From the NCBI GenBank assembly GCA_937969515.1, contig CALBVX010000070.1:1-64000 (forward strand): DNA of 64,000 nt, given 5' to 3'. The stretch comes from an uncultured Croceitalea sp. GTDB taxonomy: Bacteria > Bacteroidota > Bacteroidia > Flavobacteriales > Flavobacteriaceae. The position numbers and the translations under genes are program-made. Below, piece by piece: positions 21,844 through 29,912 of this stretch; positions within the stretch are counted from its first letter, which is position 1, and every line of letters starts with the position of its first letter. The notes under the pieces were generated by a model, which saw only the letters and a program-made list of their open reading frames with translations, was not told where the DNA came from and made no database searches.

Positions 21844-23790
21844 ATGACAAAACTAAGATATATACCTGCCCTACTCATCATACTTAGCATCGTCTCGGGC
21901 AATGCGCAGAAAAATGAAAAGGCCAAAAGGGCCAAAATCGATTATGAAGCTTTTGCCTATCAAGATGCGATTGGCACCTATGAAGATATGGTCGAAGCGG
22001 GTTACAACAGCCAAGAGATTTTTCAGAACCTTGGTAACGCCAACTATCTGAACGCCAATTATGAAGAGGCTGCCAAGTGGTATGGACAACTCTTTACTAT
22101 GGATTCTGTACAAATCGAGGCCAACTATTATTTCAGGTATGCCCAGAGTCTTAAAAGTTTAAAGCAATATGAAAAATCCCATGAGTGGATGGAACAGTTC
22201 ATAAAAAGGTCCAAGGTCGACGGAAGAGCATCAAAGTTTACAAACAACAGAAATTATCTAGAGGATATCAAAAAGCGTTCTGGGCGTTATGAAATATCAT
22301 TAGCGGACATCAACTCTAAAAGTTCGGATTTTGCACCCTCGTTTTTTGGAAATCAATTGGTTTTCTCCAGTGCCAGGGACACTGGTATTGCCACAAGAAG
22401 AATCCATGAATGGAACGATACTCCTTTCCTGAATTTATTTTCAGGAACCATGGATGAAAACGGTAATGCCAATAACCCAAAACGTTTTTCCAAAACATTG
22501 AACGCCAAGACCCACGAATCTTCTACTGTATTCACAAAAGATGGAAAGACTATTTATTTTACCAGGAACAATTCTGATAATGGCAGACGATTTTCAAGGG
22601 ACAAAAAAGGCGTTAGCAGGTTGAAAATCTTTAGGGCCGATCTTGTTGAAGGAGAATGGAAAAACATCATAGCGTTGCCTTTCAATGGAGATGATTATTC
22701 CACTGCCCACCCCACATTGGACCGTGATGAAAAAAGACTATTTTTTGCATCCGATAGACCGGGTACGTTCGGGGCATCTGACATATGGGTTGTAGAACTA
22801 TTCGATGACGGTAACTTTGGCGAGCCCGTTAACCTTGGGCCGGAAATTAATACAGAAGGTAGAGAGACCTTCCCTTTTATTACAGACAATGATATCTTAT
22901 ACTTTGCTTCCGACGGTCATCCCGGTCTGGGCGGTCTGGATGTTTTTGCTTCGGAAATACTGCCCAATCGACCAAAAGAAGTACTGAACTTGGGAGAACC
23001 TGTAAATAGTGATGAGGACGATTTTTCTTTTATAATTGATACGGAAAGCAAAAAGGGATATTTTGCTTCGAACAGACCTAATGGATTGGGAAGTGATGAT
23101 ATCTATTCTTTTCAGGAAACCGAACCTCTGGTATTCAAATGTATTTCGAATATCTCGGGTATTGTAAAAAATAGCGACGACGGCAGCATTTTGGCAAATA
23201 CCAGTGTAGAGATTTTCGGGACCAATGGTAATGTTATCACTTCCACAAAATCAAATGAAAAAGGGCAATTCTCGGCCGCTTTCGAATGCGATGGAACAGA
23301 TTACACTATTGTAGGTACAAAACGAGGCTTCGATGACGGTAAGACACAGTTCAACCTTAAAACATCGAAAGAAATCAACAACCTGGAACTGTTGCTGAAA
23401 CCTGAAGAAAAACAAGCAAAAGAAGGAACAGACCTTACAAAATTATTAGAACTCAGGCCTATCTATTTTGACTTGGACAAATCAGCGATAAGACCCGATG
23501 CCATAGTCGAACTGGAAAAAGTTCGGGACTATATGCGTCAATTTCCGAAATCTAAAATTACTATTAAGTCACATACGGATAGTAGAGGAGATGATAGTTA
23601 TAACCTGAGCCTTTCGAAAAGACGTGCTAAGGCTACATTAAACTATTTGGTAAACAAAGGCATAAGTTCAAGTAGGCTTAAAGCCAAAGGTTATGGTGAG
23701 AAGCAATTATTAAACAGATGCACAAATGGGATTGATTGTACAAATGAGGAACATGATATCAACCGCAGATCTGAGTTTATCATTGAGTAA
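21844..23790 (+). CDS. OmpA family protein with TPR and propeller domains (T9SS-associated)
   Basis: 648-aa periplasmic or outer-membrane-associated protein. Domains in order: signal peptide (1-21, GNAQ), TPR-like helical repeats (about 25-140), PD40/WD40-like beta-propeller (about 155-430, with motifs such as LFFASDRPGTFGASDIWV), a carboxypeptidase regulatory-like Ig fold (about 437-520), and an OmpA C-terminal peptidoglycan-binding domain (about 535-648). In the last, IYFDLDKSAIRPDA, HTDSRGDDSYN, LSKRRA and NRRSEF mark the peptidoglycan-contacting Asp and Arg. This layout is usual for OmpA proteins encoded beside PorP/SprF; they probably anchor the secretion or cargo complex to the cell wall. 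It starts one base after the PorP/SprF stop. Confidence 0.88.
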   Translation: MTKLRYIPALLIILSIVSGNAQKNEKAKRAKIDYEAFAYQDAIGTYEDMVEAGYNSQEIFQNLGNANYLNANYEEAAKWYGQLFTMDSVQIEANYYFRYAQSLKSLKQYEKSHEWMEQFIKRSKVDGRASKFTNNRNYLEDIKKRSGRYEISLADINSKSSDFAPSFFGNQLVFSSARDTGIATRRIHEWNDTPFLNLFSGTMDENGNANNPKRFSKTLNAKTHESSTVFTKDGKTIYFTRNNSDNGRRFSRDKKGVSRLKIFRADLVEGEWKNIIALPFNGDDYSTAHPTLDRDEKRLFFASDRPGTFGASDIWVVELFDDGNFGEPVNLGPEINTEGRETFPFITDNDILYFASDGHPGLGGLDVFASEILPNRPKEVLNLGEPVNSDEDDFSFIIDTESKKGYFASNRPNGLGSDDIYSFQETEPLVFKCISNISGIVKNSDDGSILANTSVEIFGTNGNVITSTKSNEKGQFSAAFECDGTDYTIVGTKRGFDDGKTQFNLKTSKEINNLELLLKPEEKQAKEGTDLTKLLELRPIYFDLDKSAIRPDAIVELEKVRDYMRQFPKSKITIKSHTDSRGDDSYNLSLSKRRAKATLNYLVNKGISSSRLKAKGYGEKQLLNRCTNGIDCTNEEHDINRRSEFIIE

Positions 23791-23956
23791 ATGCTTTTAT
23801 CATAAGATTAATTCGTAACTAAAAGATTGATTAATTGTAATTATTTGTCATAAAAACATAATGAAGGAGACTACTTAATATGTAAGTGAAAAATGAAAAT
23901 CATAGAGATAGATGTAATAGTAGCATTTCTTTAAATTATTTTGTAACGCACCAATA

Positions 23957-23990
23957 CCCTGCTAGTTTATAGATTAGTGGGGTTTTTATT
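23957..23990 (+). terminator. Terminator of the giant protein/PorP/OmpA operon
   Basis: CCCTGCTAGT and ATTAGTGGGG can pair over 10 bp, three of them G-U, around a 6-nt loop, followed by TTTTTATTTTT. The sequence is a diverged copy of the terminator after tRNA-Pro. The rest of the 396-bp gap at 23791-24186 holds no gene; its right end carries the candidate operators listed separately. Confidence 0.8.
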
Positions 23991-24156
23991 TTTACTACTT
24001 GATTTTTAAACATCTCTTAATTATCAGAGTAGATGAATTAAAGTATAATCCACCCTAATTAAATCTGTTTCTTATACCCCCCCAATAGTAGAATTTAATA
24101 CCATTTCTATCCTAAAAATTTGATTCTCGATTAGGCAGATGACATTTTTTTATTTA

Positions 24157-24192
24157 TTTTCATATAATAAAATTGCATTTCATATAATGAAA
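24157..24192 (+). promoter_or_regulatory. Candidate IclR operator pair at the start of the kynurenine operon
   Basis: TTTCATATAAT occurs twice, exactly 20 bp apart (24158 and 24178), which puts both copies on the same helix face. The second is part of a perfect inverted repeat, TTTCAT-ATA-ATGAAA (24178-24192), that includes the start codon of the first operon gene. The first is an imperfect version. IclR-family proteins bind short AT-rich palindromes, often in pairs, and an IclR gene is the second gene of this operon. Binding is inferred. Confidence 0.55.
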
Positions 24193-24954
24193 CAAAATAT
24201 TGTTGAGTTTCCCGAGATTTTAGATGATGCTGCAAAGAATGCAGCCCCCATACCACAATTAAGTGAACGTGCTGAGCTTTCATTGGGTGACGCCTATGAG
24301 ATTCAAGAGGCCGCAATTAACTTGCGAATGCAAAGGGGAGAAGTTCTTTCAGGTATTAAACTTGGGTTTACCAGCAAGGCCAAGATGGAACAAATGGGAG
24401 TTCATGATTTAATTTGGGGCAGACTTACCGATAAGATGGAAATTGAAAATCATGGATATTTAGATAGTAAAAGATTTATTCATCCAAGAGCCGAACCTGA
24501 GGTGGCCTATCTTTTAAAAAAGGATGTTGATCAAAATGTAACGAACGATAATGTACTTGAATACGTATCTAACATTGCTGCAGCTATTGAGATTATAGAT
24601 TCTAGATACAAGAATTTTAAATTTTCTTTAGAAGATGTTATAGCTGATAATTGTTCTTCATCTGCCTATGTGCTTGGTGAGTGGAAAGATTTTTCAATTG
24701 ATGCGTCAAATTTGGAAATTAAGATGATGGTAAACAAGCAACTTGTGCAAAGCGGAAATTCTAAGGCAATTTTAGGTAATCCATTGAACTCGTTGTTAGA
24801 AGCTTTTCGTTTGGCAAAACAGTACAATGTTGATTTAAAGAAAAACATGGTTATTCTGGCGGGTGCGGCTACTCCAGCAGTATATGTGCATAAGAATGAT
24901 GTTGTAGCAGTTGAGGTAGAGGAACTTGGTAACGTAACATTGAAAGTAAATTAA
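24187..24954 (+). CDS. 4-oxalocrotonate decarboxylase / 2-keto-4-pentenoate hydratase family enzyme
   Basis: 255-aa member of the fumarylacetoacetase-like MhpD/DmpH group. In this operon it most likely decarboxylates 4-oxalocrotonate (2-oxohex-3-enedioate), formed from 2-aminomuconate, to 2-oxopent-4-enoate. Visible family features are GIKLGFTSKAKMEQMGV near residue 42, the metal-binding segment HPRAEPEVAYLL near 84, AAAIEIIDSRY near 117 and the C-terminal ILAGAATPA. Hydratase and decarboxylase are close homologues and cannot be separated by eye, so the alternative role is the next step, hydration of 2-oxopent-4-enoate. I start it at 24187 rather than 24139, because the 16 extra residues (MTFFYLFSYN...) have no family counterpart. 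The IclR gene follows after 6 bp. Confidence 0.82.
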   Translation: MKQNIVEFPEILDDAAKNAAPIPQLSERAELSLGDAYEIQEAAINLRMQRGEVLSGIKLGFTSKAKMEQMGVHDLIWGRLTDKMEIENHGYLDSKRFIHPRAEPEVAYLLKKDVDQNVTNDNVLEYVSNIAAAIEIIDSRYKNFKFSLEDVIADNCSSSAYVLGEWKDFSIDASNLEIKMMVNKQLVQSGNSKAILGNPLNSLLEAFRLAKQYNVDLKKNMVILAGAATPAVYVHKNDVVAVEVEELGNVTLKVN

Positions 24955-24960
24955 AAATCT

Positions 24961-25734
24961 ATGGCTGTTCTTAAAGCACTTAAAAGTTCCGTCGATAAAA
25001 CCTTTGCGATACTGGAGTATTTTACGGTTGACCGAGCGGAGTGGAGTGTTACTGAACTGGCCAAAGAACTTGATGCAAGTAAGAGTACGGTTTATCGCTT
25101 TCTTTCAGATATGCAAAAAAGAGGAATTATGTATCAAGATCCAGTTTCTGGAAAATACGGTCTTGGGCTGAAACTATTTGAACTTGGTAATCGAGTTAGA
25201 ATTAAATCTGCTTTTACAGATAAAACCCATCCTGTATTAATGGAGGTGGCAAAAAGTATTACGGAGACTGTGCATATTGGAGTGTTTAAAGATGAACAAG
25301 TATACTATGTGGATAAGGTTGAAAGTCCGCAAGGTCTAAGAATTAGCACAACGATAGGGTCTTACAGTCCAGCACATGCGACAAGTTTAGGAAAAGTGCT
25401 CCTTGCTTTTTCTTCTTATGATGAAAATCGTTTTGTCCAAAGATTGAAAAGGTACACAGAAAATACAATAACCGATTGCGGGCAGTTGAAAGAAGAACTC
25501 AAAAAAATAAAAAAGGATGGCTATGCTGTCGATTATGAAGAGTTTGAAATAGGGCTAATTTGTGTCGCTGTCCCCATTCTAAATCAGAAAAATGAGATTG
25601 TTGCTAGTTTAAGCGCTGCAGGCCCCGCCAATAGATTTAAAAAAGAGGAACTTCCGAACTATGTAAAAAAACTGCAAAAAGGGGCATTGCAAATCCAAAA
25701 AAATATAGGTGATTTTAAATTGAATATAACATGA
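24961..25734 (+). CDS. IclR family transcriptional regulator
   Basis: 257 aa. A winged helix-turn-helix fills residues 8-65 (SVDKTFAILEYF, then the recognition helix around DASKSTVYRFLSDM). The IclR effector domain follows at about 80-250, with the usual HPVLMEVAKSITETVHIGV, SLGKVLLAF, DYEEFEIGLICVAVPI and SLSAAGPANRF. It lies inside the tryptophan/kynurenine operon and overlaps the dioxygenase gene by 4 bp, so it is almost certainly the pathway regulator and controls itself. The effector is unknown; a kynurenine-pathway intermediate is the natural guess. Candidate binding sites are at 24157-24192. Confidence 0.9.
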   Translation: MAVLKALKSSVDKTFAILEYFTVDRAEWSVTELAKELDASKSTVYRFLSDMQKRGIMYQDPVSGKYGLGLKLFELGNRVRIKSAFTDKTHPVLMEVAKSITETVHIGVFKDEQVYYVDKVESPQGLRISTTIGSYSPAHATSLGKVLLAFSSYDENRFVQRLKRYTENTITDCGQLKEELKKIKKDGYAVDYEEFEIGLICVAVPILNQKNEIVASLSAAGPANRFKKEELPNYVKKLQKGALQIQKNIGDFKLNIT

Positions 25735-26840
25735 AGGGACAAAACAATTCCAAAAAATACAGCACAATTCATTACCATGATTATTTGGAATTGGATAAAA
25801 TTTTAGAGGCCCAACATCCGCGAAGCGAGGCAATAGGAGCCCCAGCGCATGAAGAAATGCTTTTTATTATTACCCATCAGGCCTATGAACTATGGTTTAA
25901 ACAGATTGTTCATGAGTTGGCCTCTATCTTAAACATGTTCGGTAATGAGCAGGTAGATGAACGCAGTGTTGGTACCGTAGTTTCAAGAATAGAGCGTATC
26001 GAGAAAATAATGGATTTGTTGATTCAACAGATCGAGATTATGGAGACCATGACACCATTGGATTTTTTGGATTTTAGAAACTATCTTTTTCCGGCTTCAG
26101 GGTTTCAGAGTTTTCAGTTTAGATTAGTCGAAAGCTTATTGGGTCTGCCCGAAGAAGAACGCATTACCTATAATAATCACCACTATGCGGCTTTTTTTCC
26201 AAAAGAACAGCAAGAACGATTAGATGCCATTTACGCCAATGGAACCCTATTTGATGCTATTGAGAAATGGTTAGAACGTACCCCATTTATACAATTTGGC
26301 AAATTTGCCTTTTTAGAAAGTTATGAAGTTGCCGTAGATAAAATGGTTAGAAAAGAACAAGAAGCGATAAAAACATCTTCATACTTACAAGAGGCAGAAA
26401 AGAAAATGCGTTTAAAAATGCTGGGTTCGAAAGACACTTATTTTCAATCTGTTTTAGATAAAAAAATCCATAAGAAGTTAAAGGCCGCAGGAGAGCTGAG
26501 ATTTTCTTATGACGCTACCGTTGCCGCATTATTTATAAATTTATATAGAGATGAGCCTATTTTGCATCTTCCTTTTAAATTGCTGTCCAAATTAATGGAA
26601 ATAGATAGTAAATTTACCACATGGCGTTACCGACATGCGCAAATGGTATTGAGAATGCTAGGTAAAAAGATTGGCACGGGAGGTTCAAGTGGACATGATT
26701 ATTTAAATGAAACAGCACAAAAGCATAAGTTTTTTGGAGATTTACATAACATTTCCACCCTGTTAATACCGCGCTCTGAGTTACCCGATTTGCCACCAGA
26801 CTTAAAACAAGAACTAAGTTTTTCTTTTACTGCAAAATAA
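25731..26840 (+). CDS. kynA: Tryptophan 2,3-dioxygenase
   Basis: 369-aa haem dioxygenase that opens the indole ring of L-tryptophan to N-formylkynurenine, the first step of this operon's pathway. Signature segments are YHDYLELDKIL near residue 14, HEEMLFIITHQAYELWFKQIVHEL near 40 (substrate-site His and Tyr), FRNYLFPASGFQS near 115, TTWRYRHAQMV near 300 with the haem-ligand His, and GTGGSSGHDYL near 325. It is longer than typical proteobacterial KynA (about 280 aa) and nearer the animal enzyme in length. ATG overlaps the IclR stop by 4 bp. Confidence 0.95.
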   Translation: MKGQNNSKKYSTIHYHDYLELDKILEAQHPRSEAIGAPAHEEMLFIITHQAYELWFKQIVHELASILNMFGNEQVDERSVGTVVSRIERIEKIMDLLIQQIEIMETMTPLDFLDFRNYLFPASGFQSFQFRLVESLLGLPEEERITYNNHHYAAFFPKEQQERLDAIYANGTLFDAIEKWLERTPFIQFGKFAFLESYEVAVDKMVRKEQEAIKTSSYLQEAEKKMRLKMLGSKDTYFQSVLDKKIHKKLKAAGELRFSYDATVAALFINLYRDEPILHLPFKLLSKLMEIDSKFTTWRYRHAQMVLRMLGKKIGTGGSSGHDYLNETAQKHKFFGDLHNISTLLIPRSELPDLPPDLKQELSFSFTAK

Positions 26841-26848
26841 TAGCTGAA

Positions 26849-28288
26849 ATGGAAACCATACAGAACTATATAGGGGGAATATTAAAAAACGCTAGAGCAG
26901 GGGCTGTATTAGATGTTTTTAACCCTGCAACCGGTGAGGTATATGCAACGGTTCCTGACTCTAAAAAGGAAGATATTGAAGAGGCAGTTTCTGCCGCTAA
27001 AAAAGCATACCCTTCTTGGTCCGCAACAACAGTTGAAGAGCGACACGATTATTTGATGAAAATCAGTCAAGCTATTGAAGATGAACTAGAAGAACTGGTC
27101 CTTGCAGAGTCTATAGATAATGGAAAGCCGCTTTGGCTGGCGAAAATGGTAGATATACCTCGTGCTGCAAGTAACATGCGGTTTTTTGCCACCGCAATCA
27201 TGCAATTTGCCTCTGAAGCGCATGAAATGAACGAACAGGCAATTAATTATACGTTAAGAAGACCACTAGGGCCAGTAGCTTGTATATCACCTTGGAATCT
27301 ACCTTTATATCTATTTACTTGGAAGATTGCTCCCGCTTTAGCGGCGGGGAATACAGTAGTGGCAAAACCGTCTGAAGTAACCCCGATGACGGCCTACTTG
27401 CTTTCAAAAATCGTCATCAAATCAGGATTGCCGGCCGGAGTGCTGAATATTGTGCACGGGCAAGGTAAAGATACAGGCGGAGTTTTAAGCGATCATAAAG
27501 ATGTTAAGGCAATTTCTTTTACTGGAAGTACAAAGGTTGGCGCCGATATTGCAATGAAGGCTGCACCCCTATTTAAGAAGTATTCTTTGGAAATGGGTGG
27601 TAAAAATCCAAATATCATTTTTGCAGATTGTGATTATGACAAGATGTTACAAACCACGTTGCGCTCCTCTTTTTCCAATCAAGGTCAAATTTGTTTATGC
27701 GGTTCAAAAATTTTTGTAGAAAAGATTATTTACGAAAAATTTAAACGTGATTTCATTAAAAAAACGAAAGAACTCAAAGTAGGCAATCCGTTAGATGCTG
27801 CCACCAAAATAGGAGCTATAGTTTCTAAAGACCATTTTGATAAAATTATGTCTTACATTGATTTGGCGAAAGAGGAGGGAGGGGAAGTACTTTTAGGTGG
27901 AAATGCGGTACGGCCTAAGGGTAATGAAAATGGATGGTTTATTGAGCCGACAATTATTGAAGGTCTACCTAGCAATTGTAGAACAAATAGAGAAGAAATT
28001 TTTGGCCCAGTTGTTACGCTAATACCTTTTGAAACTGAAGAGGAAGTTCTTAATATGGCAAATAACAATGAGTACGGCCTAGCGGCAACCATATGGACCG
28101 AGAATTTGAGTAGGGCACATCGTTTGTCAAATAAGGTTGAAGCTGGTATTATTTGGGTAAATACGTGGTTACTAAGAGATTTGAGAACTCCGTTTGGAGG
28201 AATGAAAAATTCCGGTGTTGGCAGAGAAGGTGGTTTTGAGGCCTTACGCTTTTTTACCGAACCCAAAAACGTTTGCATTGCATATTAA
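26849..28288 (+). CDS. 2-aminomuconic 6-semialdehyde dehydrogenase (aldehyde dehydrogenase family)
   Basis: 479-aa NAD-dependent aldehyde dehydrogenase. General motifs are the Rossmann segment SFTGSTKVGADI near residue 220, the catalytic Glu in LEMGGKNPNI near 247 and the catalytic Cys in NQGQICLCGSKIF near 280. Position between tryptophan dioxygenase and 3-hydroxyanthranilate dioxygenase, with the ACMS decarboxylase present, identifies the substrate as 2-aminomuconate semialdehyde and the product as 2-aminomuconate (AmnC/NbaE role). The ALDH family is certain; substrate assignment rests on context. Confidence 0.88.
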   Translation: METIQNYIGGILKNARAGAVLDVFNPATGEVYATVPDSKKEDIEEAVSAAKKAYPSWSATTVEERHDYLMKISQAIEDELEELVLAESIDNGKPLWLAKMVDIPRAASNMRFFATAIMQFASEAHEMNEQAINYTLRRPLGPVACISPWNLPLYLFTWKIAPALAAGNTVVAKPSEVTPMTAYLLSKIVIKSGLPAGVLNIVHGQGKDTGGVLSDHKDVKAISFTGSTKVGADIAMKAAPLFKKYSLEMGGKNPNIIFADCDYDKMLQTTLRSSFSNQGQICLCGSKIFVEKIIYEKFKRDFIKKTKELKVGNPLDAATKIGAIVSKDHFDKIMSYIDLAKEEGGEVLLGGNAVRPKGNENGWFIEPTIIEGLPSNCRTNREEIFGPVVTLIPFETEEEVLNMANNNEYGLAATIWTENLSRAHRLSNKVEAGIIWVNTWLLRDLRTPFGGMKNSGVGREGGFEALRFFTEPKNVCIAY

Positions 28289-28319
28289 AATAAAGGTCAA
28301 TTTTTAAAAAATAACTATC

Positions 28320-28835
28320 ATGTCTAAAACATTCAGTCCAATTAATTTTAAAAAGTGGATAGATGATAACCGTGAGTTTTTAAAGCCTCCGGTTGGTAAT
28401 AAAGCTATCTATAATGAAGATTACATTGTTATGGTCGTTGGTGGGCCAAATTCAAGAAAAGATTACCATTTAAACGAAACGCCAGAATTCTTTTATCAGG
28501 TTGAGGGAGATATTGTTTTAAAATTGATGGTGAACGGTTCTCCTGAAGATGTGCATATCAGGGAAGGAGAAATCTACTATCTACCTCCAAACATCCCACA
28601 CTCTCCTCAACGTGGTGCTAATACCGTGGGTTTGGTTATCGAACAAAAACGGTCTGATGATATGATGGATGGTTTAGCTTGGTTTTGCGAAAATTGTGAT
28701 AATGAGCTTTATAGAGAGCCCTTTAAACTAGATAATATAGAGACAGATATGCCGGTTATTTTTGATAGGTTTTATTCGAATGAAGAATTGAAAGCCTGTG
28801 ATAATTGCGGTACCAAGATGCAATCACCCAAATAA
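28320..28835 (+). CDS. nbaC: 3-hydroxyanthranilate 3,4-dioxygenase
   Basis: 171-aa cupin that opens the ring of 3-hydroxyanthranilate to 2-amino-3-carboxymuconate semialdehyde. The first cupin motif DYHLNETPEFFYQVEGD near residue 49 supplies the His and Glu iron ligands; IPHSPQRGANTVGLVIE near 96 supplies the third ligand. The C-terminal rubredoxin-like second metal site is intact, with paired cysteines in FCENCDNE (around 123-126) and ACDNCGTKM (around 160-163), as in the bacterial and fungal enzymes. It begins 31 bp after the dehydrogenase. Confidence 0.95.
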   Translation: MSKTFSPINFKKWIDDNREFLKPPVGNKAIYNEDYIVMVVGGPNSRKDYHLNETPEFFYQVEGDIVLKLMVNGSPEDVHIREGEIYYLPPNIPHSPQRGANTVGLVIEQKRSDDMMDGLAWFCENCDNELYREPFKLDNIETDMPVIFDRFYSNEELKACDNCGTKMQSPK

Positions 28836-28841
28836 AGACTT

Positions 28842-29912
28842 ATGAGAATTAACGGACATTCCCATCTTTTGCCCTATCCTGAACAAATACCGGCATATCT
28901 AAAAGAAAAAGAAATTTTTTGGATAGATGAGGATAGGCAGCATATGTTACAAAAAGGATGGAAACGTCCTGTAACGGACTCCAGTTTTTTCTTAGATGAG
29001 AAGCTACAATGGATGGACCGCAACAAAATTGATCATGCCGTAGTGTTGAATCTTTCACAATTGTATGGAAATGGGCTCCGTATTCGAGATATGAAATATG
29101 CTTTAAGATTTCAAAATGATTTTAATGCAAAAGTGCAGCACGATCATCCTACAAAATTTACTTGTGGCTTTGTTGTGCACGCTGGCTTTATTGATGGGGC
29201 ATGTTGGGAAATAGAGCGTTGCGTTGAAGAACTTGGTATGCAGGTATTGTGTTTGCCAACGCATTATATGGATTCTATAGGCACCTGGCGCGGAATTTTT
29301 GATAAAGAGACAGCACCAATTTTTGAACTGGCCAACAAATTTAAACTGGCCATTGAAATTCATCCATATGATGGAGAGAAATTTATTCAACTAGAAAACC
29401 AATCTTGGCGTTTTCACTTGGTTTGGATGTTGGCACAGTGCGCAGATGCCTACCACTTTTACACTTTAGACGGTTTGTATGACAAGTATCCTGATATACG
29501 GGTTTGTTTCGCTCATGGTGGTCAACTAAATCACTTGAATATTGGCAGAAGAACACAAGGATTCGATGGTAGACCAGACCTTTTTGAAGGACAGTCGCGC
29601 CCAAGAAAAGCACTAGGTCATCCAAATATTTATTTTGATACACTCGTGCATGATACTATTTCATTTGAGTTGATGGTACGCCGTCAAAAAGGAACGGATC
29701 AGTTAATACTTGGGTTGGATGATCCTTATCCACTAGGGGAAATGGAGAGCGAAAAGCAATCATCATACCCAGGTAAATTATTGGATTTAGCAGTAGAGGA
29801 AGCAATCATCACTGAAAAACAGCACGAAGAAATTTGGGATAAAAACGTTGCAAGATGGTTGTGCGGAGATAATATTGATGCCTTTTATAACAGAGTTAAG
29901 AAAAAGATATAA
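28842..29912 (+). CDS. nbaD: 2-amino-3-carboxymuconate-6-semialdehyde decarboxylase (ACMSD)
   Basis: 356-aa amidohydrolase-fold decarboxylase converting ACMS to 2-aminomuconate semialdehyde, which diverts the carbon away from quinolinate and NAD. Metal ligands are visible in order: NGHSH at residues 4-8, IEIHPYDG near 180, VCFAHGGQ near 226 and the Asp of LGLDDPYPLGE near 294. The protein is a little longer than the usual 335 aa, with an extra segment after the HxH motif (YLKEKEIFWIDEDRQ). It is followed by kynureninase with a TAATG one-base overlap. Confidence 0.93.
   Translation: MRINGHSHLLPYPEQIPAYLKEKEIFWIDEDRQHMLQKGWKRPVTDSSFFLDEKLQWMDRNKIDHAVVLNLSQLYGNGLRIRDMKYALRFQNDFNAKVQHDHPTKFTCGFVVHAGFIDGACWEIERCVEELGMQVLCLPTHYMDSIGTWRGIFDKETAPIFELANKFKLAIEIHPYDGEKFIQLENQSWRFHLVWMLAQCADAYHFYTLDGLYDKYPDIRVCFAHGGQLNHLNIGRRTQGFDGRPDLFEGQSRPRKALGHPNIYFDTLVHDTISFELMVRRQKGTDQLILGLDDPYPLGEMESEKQSSYPGKLLDLAVEEAIITEKQHEEIWDKNVARWLCGDNIDAFYNRVKKKI

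Noticed and set aside
10818-23990. Genomic island integrated at tRNA-Pro
   Set aside because: There is no integrase, and the repeated sequence is the terminator hairpin, not the 3' end of the tRNA that site-specific integration would duplicate. Kept only as a weaker cassette hypothesis.
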